From assembly GCA_910574455.1 (NCBI GenBank), contig CAJSYZ010000001.1:5096968-5160967 (forward strand): 64,000 nt of DNA, read 5' to 3'. Positions 54,231 through 64,000 of this stretch are shown piece after piece. The notes below the pieces were generated by a model, which was not told the DNA's origin, ran no database searches, and saw only the letters and a list, made by a program, of their open reading frames with translations. The DNA comes from Trichaptum fuscoviolaceum. Its lineage: Eukaryota; Basidiomycota; Agaricomycetes; Hymenochaetales; Trichaptaceae. The position numbers and the translations under genes are program-made. Every line of letters starts with the position of its first letter. Position 1 is the stretch's first letter.

Positions 54231-57200
54231 TGAGTCGTATGACTCCGCAACTTGAACTTTCCGTGTCCCCTTCAAGTTTAACTTCCAACGTTGTTACACA
54301 TACAATGATTCAAGACCATGATTATACAGCCTGAAGTTCAAGTGGCTTCATCTTGAAGTAATAAGCAATAATTCCCCATAAACTTCAAATCAGGGCCCAT
54401 CCGCCGAGGGAAGACGATCCTCCAACTGTCCGAGTCCAAGTCGCGAATCATGTCACTAGAACAAGTACAAGTTCAAGTTATCACTGGCTACTAGCTAGCA
54501 GTATACTTCAAGTTCACGGATGGAAACCACACTTGCAATATCATTCCCATTTCCTCAAGTCATACATGTACTACCACATAAAGCGCACGCCAAAGGCCAT
54601 CAAACACAGAGCAGGAAACAAACGTACGAATACGCAACACCATCGCATGAGAATAAGAAAAGAGCTCCACTAATTACTACTATAGGAGTTGAGAGGAGCA
54701 TCGTTATACTTCATTGTCCGGAAGTGCATTCATGCCTAGCTTGAATTCACTTTCAGCTAGAGAAAAAGAGGTCTCAAGCTCTTCCACCGTTTGCCATAGA
54801 GCGACACCATAAGTATAACCGTCGAGTACACTCTGATTATCCCTACCCCTCGCTTCGATGAGTCCGCAAGCTAAAATGGTACCAACTGCACGTCTGTGCC
54901 GATCAATGATTATGGCACCCGAATCCCCCGGTTCTGCGAACAAAGCATTGTTCCTATGCCCGATATTCCCTAAACCAACCGAACCCGGTGGGATCTGTAA
55001 AGCAATATGCGTAGTTTGCTCAACGTGCCCAGGGGAAACCTGCATAGATCTGAGAACGGCAGCAACGTTGTTGACCTCGCCTAACGTATGGCCAGTTTTC
55101 CAGCCCCATTTGTACACAGTTCGCTTAAACCCCACAGCGACGAGATTGTCGATGAAAGTCCATCCATAATCATAATCTGCGTCCAATCGGTGCTCCTGGA
55201 CCCGGGGGAATATATTTTCTTCCGGAACATATCCCGCAATTCGGATTGGACTAAAGAAGTCCCTCCCTTTCCAGCCAAGCCTAGACAAGATTGCTTCTCG
55301 TGGTACAGACTGAGCTGCCGACGATGGAGGAAGCCTATTAATGTCGATGACGTTATAGAAATTGTTCCAACTGAGACCTTCACCATCAGTAGAGGAAAAA
55401 TTCAAATCGTTGGGGAGGCATTGGTCGTCCACCTCGATCAAGCACCAATCCGTAAGGTAGGGTGTCTTGGAGATAGTCAAGTTACCCATTCTTCGAGGGG
55501 GAGCATTGGCCACTTTCCCAATACGATTATTAATCCACAAACATGGCGATGACGTCTTATCAAGCCAAGATTGCTCAATGAATTGACACTTGTTTACGAT
55601 ATCCGCGAAAGCTTGTTGTTCAGCAGACGGCGGAAGATCAGGTGCCAGTGGCTGAGTAAACGCTGCCGCTTCTAACTCATCGTGAAGCGCGCCAATCATT
55701 GGCACATGGGCGGCTAGAGCCTCGCGAGAGAAGAGATAAATTGGGCAATTGTCATTTGGGTCGCGCAGCTTATTTGTTGTATCTGCGTATGGATCGTAGT
55801 CTCCGAATTTCGAAGGAACGTTGCCATGGCGAGTACCGAGGATGAACACCTTGAACGTCATGTTATCGAGCTTTTGTAGGATAAAGAGCGACCCCGTTGA
55901 GAAGCCACCCTCCAGATTGCCAAGGCAAGTTCCTGTGACCATGGAGAAAGACGGTGTCATACGACTGATTGGCTTGTTGGCAGCTGCCACTGGCCTGCTT
56001 GGGAAATCCATCATGCGATCCCACAGGCGGAAATAATTATCGGCTCCCGCAGGTGCGGTGAACAGTATCTCTGTTGGGTAGGCGTAGGGTTCTGCCCCGT
56101 GAGCGCTAGCGACAAGGGGCCTGGTGCTGTTACCGTCATTATGCTCAGTGACATCCCCCGCACCTCCATTGTTCGTCGGAGCAGTGCGACGATCGGAACG
56201 TCTGGGAAGGTTGGTGAGTTCCGGATGAAAACTGAAGCCAGTGTGAACGGGAGCGGTATTGCCAACGCCAGTCTCAGCATGACCGCTAGCCAGAGTATTT
56301 GAGTCGCCGGTGCCAGTGCGCAAAACAGGTGGAACACTGACAGAAGCTTTGCCCTGGCCTGAGGCGCTAATGATTTTTCGCTCCCTGAGCTCGACCTCAA
56401 CGTCGAAGATGCGCATTTCAAAGAGGAACTCTTTAACGCGTTCCGCGATGCGGCACACATCTTCAGTGCGAAGTGACGGGTCGTTGACTCCGATCAAAAC
56501 AAAAACAGGGCACACCCGACTATCTTCGTAGGCAACACGGTTGGCTTCCAGACTGTTCCACCACCGCAAATTCTCGGAATCGAGATACTTCATGATCTTC
56601 TTGAGCAGTTGCGGCCATACATTGGCAATCCGGTGATTTCCAACAATGCCCACATATTTACGTTTTTTGGTCGCCGTCCAATTGGGACCGGTTCGCCCGA
56701 GCAGGCGCGGTTTGCCAGGGAAGCCAAGGTAGTAACCTTTCTGCTCCTCTTCTGACACATGTGTTCGTCGTGGGAGATAAGCGTTAGGATTTTGCGCGAG
56801 AATCGTATTCACAACCGCTGAAGACAGGACGGACTTGGTTTGCTGTGACTTCAAGTCTGGTTGAAGGGATGCGAGAGGAATTGATAGTAGGAGGCTTCCC
56901 CCCTCCGAGTCTAAGGAACTCGTGACGGTGAATGACCCACGGGCAGGGCCACCGGCAATGATAAATCGTTCCCCCGAACCTTGTCCTTGCACAGGTTCGT
57001 CATCAGTAATCGCAGTTTCTGGGGCCTGTGAAACTGGTAACGGGTTAAGTACCAATCAGTTTCGCCAGTGTCAGTGAAGGGAAGGAAGGACTCACTTTCA
57101 GTCGGCATTGATGAAGAATGTCCTCCTGCAGCTTCTTCAACGTTAACCCCTAGGGCCTGCAAAACTAGAGATGGGTGATGCAAGTAATCAGTATTGCCAG

Positions 57201-57365
57201 TGTCAGTGAAGGAAGGCATAGGACGCACATTGCGCACTGAAAGGTGGCGTTGTATCTCCCAGTACATCTTCGTCTTGTACTATTGGGGTAGTCAGCAATC
57301 AGTATTGCCTGTGACAGAGATGGAGAACGCAGAACTCACATCCGCGTCGGTCATTGTTTGCTCTA
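54231..57365. repeat. direct duplication unit, copy 1 (about 3.13 kb)
   Basis: Near-identical to 58581-61713, offset 4350 bp at the left end. Homology starts at GAGTCGTATGACTCCGCAAC and stops at TTGTTTGCTCTA. It covers the whole trypsin-like gene plus about 470 bp of 3' flank. Confidence 0.95.
54704..57354 (-). CDS. trypsin-like serine protease-fold protein with novel N-terminal domain, intact copy
   Basis: Four exons join in phase: 57354-57340, 57279-57229, 57156-57096 and 57033-54704. The product is 818 residues, starting MTDAD. The N-terminal half has no family I recognise. It includes NPNAYLPRRTHVSEEEQKGY, RKYVGIVGNHRIANVWPQLL, VCPVFVLIGVNDPSLRTEDV and EVELRERKI. The C-terminal half has the landmarks of a chymotrypsin-like fold: FKVFILGTRHG (His about 445), LTDWCLIEVDD (Asp about 571) and EPGDSGAIIID (Ser about 747). 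The spacing gives a complete catalytic triad. GDSG plus the following VGTILACG strand is the PA-clan signature. There is no signal peptide or membrane segment, so it is intracellular by inference. It may be a protease or a scaffold on that fold. Confidence 0.75.
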
Positions 57366-58580
57366 TTGCCATAGTATTGACGTGGCAATCCCGGAGAACG
57401 TAAGGCAAGTGCCATAGTAGAGATAATGTGTGTGGAAGGTAGAGGGTAGATGATCTGGGCAGTGGTCAAAAGAGATAGAGGGCACGGGGCTGTCTCTTCA
57501 AGTTATAAGTACCCTCAGGCTTCTCCAGTTTCCATCATTCACACGCCACTGGCACTGGCACTGGCCCGAGTCACTCAGGCTGCACTGCCTGAGGTTGAAG
57601 TCGTATCTGCCAGTGATCTCCGAGGAGACGGAAAGCACGGTGTCCGTAATGGGCTGGCCTGACCTGACCTGAAGTCAAGGCTAATTTTGGTTCTAGCCTC
57701 ATGAGCACTGCCAGTGGCAGCCTGAGGTTAGTACTAGCGTTTTTTTATGTCCTTTCCGCAGAGAGCGCCGGTTTGCGTAGTATCGCATAGTATCGCAATC
57801 TTCAGCTGGTTACGAGACTATTTTGGTTCGATCCCGACCTGCCAGTGACCCGGTCGGAGATCTGCCTAAGATACCTGACTTCAGCCTTGACCCACTCTGA
57901 CCCATAGGTCAAGGTCAACATAGGTCGGGTTACAGGTCGACCTGGGCCGACTCTGTTCTGACCAAAAACCCTAAGTCTGACAGCTCGCCGAAAAGGTCCT
58001 TGCTCCAGAGTGAATTGGGCTACCAAGGGGGTGACACCACTGAGGAAGGCGCAGCCTCTGACGAGGAGGGCCTCCGCTGCACGTTACACAGATTTTTCAT
58101 AGCAGGCGCGACCTCTTTTCCGGTGGCACGGCATTGGCTTCGCAATAATTCGGGTAACATTCTTGTCCGACGCAAGCAAGCAATTGGCAGCAGGAAATCT
58201 CAAGTAGCAGCGGATTATAAGCGGGCGCAACCACTTTAAGTTCGAAGATGATTCAAGAAGACTTAAGACTCGGAGACGCGACACACGTGCCAGTGACTTC
58301 AAGTTCAAGAAGTTGAAGTTGAAGTTGTCACTCAGGCTGGCACTGCCAGCCTGCCAGTGAGTGCCAGTGGCGGCGGCGGCGGGGCCGCCGGCCGGGGTGC
58401 TGGCACTGCAACTTGAATGCCGCCAGCCTGAGTGCATACTAGTAGTAGCAGTAGCAAGCCCTTGACCTACGGGTCAGGTCAGCGGTCGACTGGGTCAATG
58501 TGCGTCTGACCTCAGGTTGACTGTTTGAGGATAATAATCGAGTCACATTCAATCTCTTTCAAGCTACTGGCAATGCATCC
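57366..58580. other. spacer between the duplicated genes, rich in self-complementary words
   Basis: No gene. Contains CACTGGCACTGGCACTGG (57546-), GACCT/AGGTC words (57880-57950 and 58460-58520), a GC-rich palindrome GGGGCCGCCGGCC near 58380 and ACTAGTAGTAG at 58437. Confidence 0.6.
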
Positions 58581-61500
58581 GAGTCGTATGACTCCGCAAC
58601 TTGAACTTTCCGTGTCCCCTTCAAGTTTAACTTCCAACGTTGTTACGCATACAATGATTCAAGACCATGATTATACAGCCTGAAGTTCAAGTGGCTTCAT
58701 CTTGAAGTAATAAGCAATAATTCCCCATAAACTTCAAATCAGGGCCCATCCGCCGAGGGAAGACGATCCTCCAAACTGTCCGAGTCCAAGTCGCGAATCA
58801 TGTCACTAGAACAAGTACAAGTTCAAGTTATCACTGGCTACTAGCTAGCAGTATACTTCAAGTTCACGGATGGAAACCACACTTGCAATATCATTCCCAT
58901 TTCCTCAAGTCATACATGTACTACCACATAAAGCGCACGCCAAAGGCCATCAAACACAGAGCAGGAAACAAACGTACGAATACGCAACACCATCGCATGA
59001 GAATAAGAAAAGAGCTCCACTAATTACTACTATAGGAGTTGAGAGGAGCATCGTTATACTTCATTGTCCGGAAGTGCATTCATGCCTAGCTTGAATTCAC
59101 TTTCAGCTAGAGAAAAAGAGGTCTCAAGCTCTTCCACCGTTTGCCATAGAGCGACACCATAAGTATAACCGTCGAGTACACTCTGATTATCCCTACCCCT
59201 CGCTTCGATGAGTCCGCAAGCTAAAATGGTACCAACTGCACGTCTGTGCCGATCAATGATTATGGCACCCGAATCCCCCGGTTCTGCGAACAAAGCATTG
59301 TTCCTATGCCCGATATTCCCTAAACCAACCGAACCCGGTGGGATCTGTAAAGCAATATGCGTAGTTTGCTCAACGTGCCCAGGGGAAACCTGCATAGATC
59401 TGAGAACGGCAGCAACGTTGTTGACCTCGCCTAACGTATGGCCAGTTTTCCAGCCCCATTTGTACACAGTTCGCTTAAACCCCACAGCGACGAGATTGTC
59501 GATGAAAGTCCATCCATAATCATAATCTGCGTCCAATCGGTGCTCCTGGACCCGGGGGAATATATTTTCTTCCGGAACATATCCCGCAATTCGGATTGGA
59601 CTAAAGAAGTCCCTCCCTTTCCAGCCAAGCCTAGACAAGAGTGCTTCTCGTGGTACAGACTGAGCTGCTGACGATGGAGGAAGCCTATTAATGTCGATGA
59701 CGTTATAGAAATTGTTCCAACTGAGACCTTCACCATCAGTAGAGGAAAATTCAAATTCGTTGGGGAGGCATTGGTCGTCCACCTCGATCAAGCACCAATC
59801 CGTAAGGTAGGGTGTCTTGGAGATAGTCAAGTTACCCATTCTTCGAGGGGGAGCATTGGCCACTTTCCCAATACGATTATTAATCCACAAACATGGCGAT
59901 GACGTCTTATCAAGCCAAGATTGCTCAATGAATTGACACTTGTTTACGATATCCGCGAAAGCTTGTTGTTCAGCAGACGGCGGAAGATCAGGTGCCAGTG
60001 GCTGAGTAAACGCTGCCGCTTCTAACTCATCGTGAAGCGCGCCAATCATTGGCACATGGGCGGCTAGAGCCTCGCGAGAGAAGAGATAAATTGGGCAATT
60101 GTCATTTGGGTCGCGCGGCTTATTTGTTGTATCTGCGTATGGATCGTAGTCTCCGAATTTCGAAGGAACGTTGCCATGGCGAGTACCGAGGATGAACACC
60201 TTGAACGTCGTGTTATCGAGCTTTTGTAGGATAAAGAGCGACCCCGTTGAGAAGCCACCCTCCAGATTGCCAAGGCAAGTTCCTGTGACCATGGAGAAAG
60301 ACGGTGTCATACGACTGATTGGCTTGTTGGCAGCTGCCACTGGCCTGCTTGGGAAATCCATCATGCGATCCCACAGGCGGAAATAATTATCGGCTCCCGC
60401 AGGTGCGGTGAACAGTATCTCTGTTGGGTAGGCGTAGGGTTCTGCCCCGTGAGCGCTAGCGACAAGGGGCCTGGTGCTGTTACCGTCATTATGCTCAGTG
60501 ACATCCCCCGCACCTCCATTGTTCGTCGGAGCAGTGCGACGATCGGAACGTCTGGAAGGTTGGTGAGTTCCGGATGAAAACTGAAGCCAGTGTGAACGGG
60601 AGCGGTATTGCCAACGCCAGTCTCAGCATGACCGCTAGCCAGAGTATTTGAGTCGCCGGTTGCCAGTGCGCACAACAGGTGGAACACTGACAGAAGCTTT
60701 GCCCTGGCCTGAGGCGCTAATGATTTTTCGCTCCCTGAGCTCGACCTCAACGTCGAAGATGCGCATTTCAAAGAGGAACTCTTTAACGCGTTCCGCGATG
60801 CGGCACACATCTTTCAGTGCGAAGTGACGGGTCGTTGACTCCGATCAAAACAAAAACAGGGCACACCCGACTATCTTCGTAGGCAACACGGTTGGCTTCC
60901 AGACTGTTCCACCGCAAATTCTCGGAATCGAGATACTTCATGATCTTCTTGAGCAGTTGCGGCCATACATTGGCAATCCGGTGATTTCCAACAATGCCCA
61001 CATATTTACGTTTTTTGGTCGCCGTCCAATTGGGACCGGTTCGCCCGAGCAGGCGCGGTTTGCCAGGGAAGCCAAGGTAGTAACCTTTCTGCTCCTCTTC
61101 TGACACATGTGTTCGTCGTGGGAGATAAGCGTTAGGATTTTGCGCGAGAATCGTATTCACAACCGCTGAAGACAGGACGGACTTGGTTTGCTGTGACTTC
61201 AAGTCTGGTTGAAGGGATGCGAGAGGAATTGATAGTAGGAGGCTTCCCCCCTCCGAGTCTAAGGAACTCGTGACGGTGAATGACCCACGGGCAGGGCCAC
61301 CGGCAATGATAAATCGTTCCCCCGAACCTTGTCCTTGCACAGGTTCGTCATCAGTAATCGCAGTTTCTGGGGCCTGTGAAACTGGTAACGGGTTAAGTAC
61401 CAATCAGTTTCGCCAGTGTCAGTGAAGGGAAGGAAGGACTCACTTTCAGTCGGCATTGATGAAGAATGTCCTCCTGCAGCTTCTTCAACGTTAACCCCTA

Positions 61501-61713
61501 GGGCCTGCAAAACTAGAGATGGGTGATGCAGTAATCAGTATTGCCAGTGTCAGTGAAGGAAGGCATAGGACGCACATTGCGCACTGAAAGGTTGGCGTTG
61601 TATCTCCCAGTACATCTTCGTCTTGTACTATTGGGGTAGTCAGCAATCAGTATTGCCTGTGACAGAGATGGAGAACGCAGAACTCACATCCGCGTCGGTC
61701 ATTGTTTGCTCTA
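58581..61713. repeat. direct duplication unit, copy 2 (about 3.13 kb)
   Basis: Near-identical to 54231-57365. Differences seen are a few substitutions, one 3-bp deletion (near 60911) and about seven one-base indels. Confidence 0.95.
59054..61702 (-). pseudogene. second copy of the trypsin-like gene, frame broken
   Basis: Same gene as 54704-57354. One-base changes break the frame: an extra T in exon 2 (near 61592, GGTTGGCG against GGTGGCG), an extra T near 60812 (CATCTTTCAG), an extra T near 60660 (CCGGTTGCC) and a missing G near 60555 (TCTGGAAGG). A 3-bp loss removes one Trp of WWNSL. The C-terminal 436 residues with His, Asp and Ser of the triad remain open (59054-60364). Compensating indels change NDLNFSS to NEFEFSS. 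It is either a young pseudogene or carries assembly errors, since most changes alter homopolymer length. Confidence 0.75.
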
Positions 61714-62498
61714 CTAGTAGTATTCCTTGGATGTGGCCCTGGCAAGCCTGGAGGTTGGGGGGCGGTGGATGTCATAGTGGTAGTACTGGTAGTAGTTGCT
61801 GGTTACTAGTAAGTAGTAGAAGTGAAAACAAGAGACTACTACTAAATAAATAGTAGTACTAGTAGTACGTCACTGCCAGCAGAGCCTGAGGGTTCAAGTT
61901 CCGAGGCCAGTGAGTGCCAGTCTTTTATACAACTTCAACTCATCATTCACACGCCGGTGCGGCGCCACCGTGACTCCGAGTCCGACTCCGAGTCGGACAG
62001 GCTCGGAGTCACTGCCAGTGCCAGTGGTGCCACCGTGACTGCCAGTGGCACTGGCACTCAGGTGGCACCATGCACTCACTGGCACCTGAGGCTGAGGCTG
62101 CCACTGAAGGAGCCTTAACCTGAGGTGGCTGAGAAGTAACTTGAATTCAAATTCATGATAATGTGGAGTACAAATCATGAGGCTACTACTACTACTAGTA
62201 ACTTCAACTTGAAGTTGAAGCAAACTTTGAACGCAACACGCCATTCAAGAAAATGACAAACATCATACTAGTAGTAGTTGACCAGGAAGATAAAGATCAA
62301 GCAGCTCGTTGCATCCAAACCCTTCAAGTTGTCCTGTCACGGTACTCGTACACGGATACCTCCAAATCCGCCATTGCCAGTGGCTTCACTGTGTGATCGT
62401 CTGAGTTGACACATCTGTGAGCTGCTGCACGCCTGCGCCTAAAATCCGAAGTACCAAAGAATCAATGGGTAGTTCATCCTCAGCCTGCGAGTTGGCGC
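61714..62498. other. dense palindrome-word tract
   Basis: No gene. Contains ACTAGTAGTA blocks (61709-61870, 62178-62275), GACTCCGAGTC and its complement (61972-62010), and interleaved CAGTGGCA/TGCCACTG and CTGAGG words (62010-62130). Confidence 0.65.
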
Positions 62499-63278
62499 CT
62501 AGTAAGATGGACCGCAACTTCTGGCCCAAAAACGCCCACTGATATGCGACTCATTGAAATTCCGGCCGTAAGGCTTGTTTTGATCCGCTATCTCGCATAA
62601 TGTGAGCAGTCGGGTTTTTACAGGTTCGGGGAAAACATCCTTTTGCACTTTCAAAATGTCCTCAGCATTCTCAACAAATGTGCGAAGGCCAGCGGGGTCA
62701 CTGATTTCAGAGCGGTCATAGGCAACCTTGTTTAAAAACATTCGGAATCGTGTGTCGTTGAAAATGTCAGGGACGAGTTTGTCTACCAAGATAATTCTCA
62801 TCGCAGTGTCGAGGGTTAAAGCCTTCTCCCTATGCTCATTACGTCGATTCAATAGCCGCCGTAGTCTCAAATCATCGGGAGACACGCTCGTGTCTTCACG
62901 GGCTTTGGGGATGGGTTCGTTCGTCTGACCCGCTTTCAGGTCGGCGGATGCCATTGGCACGGTGGCCTCCATTTTCAGGCATAAACGGTCGAAGTATTCT
63001 TGCATCTCCTTCAACGCGACATTGACCTGCGGCACTTCGAGAGTCCCGCCTACAGCCACGCACGGTATATCCTCCGGGCCCACGTACTCTTGCCCGTCCA
63101 GCTCAGCCATCCTGGCAAAGTGGTCCTCGAAGTGGAACTTTACCATCAAGCCTTTGAACCGATGTTCATACATTTGGTCGTCAAAGAGATAGCCGGTAAA
63201 ATCCTTATCCAGTATTACTTTCGCGTTTGTGTTCCAGGCCGCGTCGGCATCCAGCAAATCAATAGTCTGAGGATCCAT
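62499..63278 (-). CDS. unrecognised protein, possibly partial
   Basis: Open frame of 259 residues from MDPQTIDLLDADAAWN. Two sensible blocks are separated by a Lys/Pro linker: FTGYLFDDQMYEHRFKGLMVKFHFEDHFARMAELDGQEYV (given here as one continuous alpha/beta-looking stretch at about residues 28-68) and a helical C-terminal half with RLRRLLNRRNEHREKAL and DTAMRIILVDKLVPDIFND. The frame remains open upstream to about 63395, with a possible splice acceptor near 63385 (GACCAG), so a 5' exon may lie beyond. No family is recognised. Confidence 0.5.
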   Translation of the reverse strand: MDPQTIDLLDADAAWNTNAKVILDKDFTGYLFDDQMYEHRFKGLMVKFHFEDHFARMAELDGQEYVGPEDIPCVAVGGTLEVPQVNVALKEMQEYFDRLCLKMEATVPMASADLKAGQTNEPIPKAREDTSVSPDDLRLRRLLNRRNEHREKALTLDTAMRIILVDKLVPDIFNDTRFRMFLNKVAYDRSEISDPAGLRTFVENAEDILKVQKDVFPEPVKTRLLTLCEIADQNKPYGRNFNESHISGRFWARSCGPSY

Positions 63279-64000
63279 CGGGTTCCTTTCCAGCTGGCTT
63301 AGCCGGCGATCGAGGAGGAAAAGAATAGTCTTCGGTGAAATTCGAAGACTATAAAAAATCGGACCAGGAAAAATTTGAACTGGTCGACGATTGATGCGTT
63401 AAGTGGTGGCTGCCAGGAGTATGGCGTCGCCGTCTTTTCCTTCGATGCATCCTCCGACAACATCCACAGCCTCGAACTCATCCTTTCCTTTCCCTTTCCC
63501 TTCCCTTTCCTTTCCCTTTCCGTTTCCCTTTCCCTTTCCTTTCCCTTTCCCTTTCCCTTTCCCTTTCCTTTGCCTTTTCCCTTTCCCTTTCCCTTTCCCT
63601 TTCCCTTTCCCCTTTCCCTGTCTGCCCTTTCCCTTTCCCTTTCCCTTTCCCTTTCCCTTTCCCTTTCCTTCATCATTTCCCTTCGCATACGCCTCTGTCA
63701 GCTTCTAACTCTGCCAAGGACTTGGTGATGTCGGGACAATCAGGTCATCGAATAGATGCCTTGGAATGATAGCAATGTCATTAGACAGGATTGTCGCTGG
63801 GCCCTGAGCTATGCCACTCATGCCGACTTCGCCTGTACAGTCGTCCTTCCTTTAGCTTCTTGCCCGGCCCAGGTGATAGGGTCGCGAACTTCATGTAGAG
63901 TTGTTCAACCTTGTTCAAAAATTTTCGAATCATAAAACCACTTTCGCCAGTACGTCATAAGGGATGACCTGTTTTGGAGAGAAGAATCCTTTCTCTAATG
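63279..64000. other. region upstream of the unrecognised gene, with a hexanucleotide repeat
   Basis: No supported gene beyond a possible 5' extension of the neighbour; holds the TTTCCC tract described separately. Confidence 0.4.
63484..63672. repeat. (CCCTTT)n pyrimidine microsatellite, about 190 bp
   Basis: Almost pure CCCTTT with interruptions such as CCTTTGCC and CCCTGTCTG. One strand is all pyrimidine, so triplex structures are possible. Confidence 0.95.

Noticed and set aside
57820..57840. GGTTCGATCCCGACC, resembling a tRNA B box
   Set aside because: No matching A box, acceptor stem or cloverleaf could be built around it; it sits in the repetitive word tract.
58380..58400. GC-rich GGGGCCGCCGGCC as a rare-cutter or CpG regulatory island
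   Set aside because: Too short and embedded in the word tract; no gene start nearby on either strand.
63484..63672. CCCTTT array as a possible telomere
   Set aside because: Unit is not the fungal TTAGGG type and genes or unique DNA continue on the right; it is a simple microsatellite.

Overview
The window is nuclear DNA of a filamentous fungus, almost certainly an Agaricomycete (Basidiomycota). Genes are broken by many short introns of about 50-60 bases, which I could phase by hand in several loci. The gene families are fungal: Rad54, Lin1, Otu1, Chm7, Sam37, expanded F-box/LRR proteins, half-size ABC transporters and a Ty1/copia element. No rRNA or tRNA gene and no CRISPR array was found. 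Splice sites were assigned by eye from reading frame and GT/GC..AG ends, so boundaries are proposals unless stated.

Layout. 0-8.5 kb: a broken F-box tail, half-size ABC transporter A, the deubiquitinase OTU1 and ABC transporter B (A, OTU1 and B all on minus). 8.8-9.9 kb: two nested non-autonomous DNA transposons, each with its own 9-bp target duplication. 10.4-23 kb is a conserved housekeeping block: an F-box protein with an Asp-Glu tract, LIN1 (U5 snRNP/GYF), RAD54, a chromodomain protein divergent from RAD54, and an isocitrate lyase/PEP-mutase family enzyme. 24.1-29.2 kb: a complete, young Ty1/copia retrotransposon with identical 266-bp LTRs. 30.8-40.1 kb: CHM7 (ESCRT-III), a single-pass membrane protein, two tandem F-box-like genes and an MFS transporter whose frame appears broken three times. 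40.8-45.2 kb: an Agaricomycete multi-pass membrane protein whose stop codon lies inside a mariner-type MITE, then SAM37. 46.6-51 kb: ABC transporter C and an F-box pseudogene, an inverted, diverged copy of the left edge. 51-62.5 kb: a gene-poor tract built from recurring short self-complementary words, carrying a tandem duplication of a gene with a trypsin-like catalytic triad (one intact copy, one frame-broken). 62.5-64 kb: an unrecognised gene and a pyrimidine hexanucleotide repeat.

The housekeeping genes act separately: genome maintenance and chromatin (RAD54, chromodomain protein), splicing (LIN1), protein quality control and membrane remodelling (OTU1, CHM7) and mitochondrial outer-membrane biogenesis (SAM37). 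The part least explained by known families is the duplicated trypsin-like gene in its palindrome-word surroundings; it is the best candidate for something undescribed. The ABC/F-box inverted duplication and the nested 9-bp-TSD elements follow.
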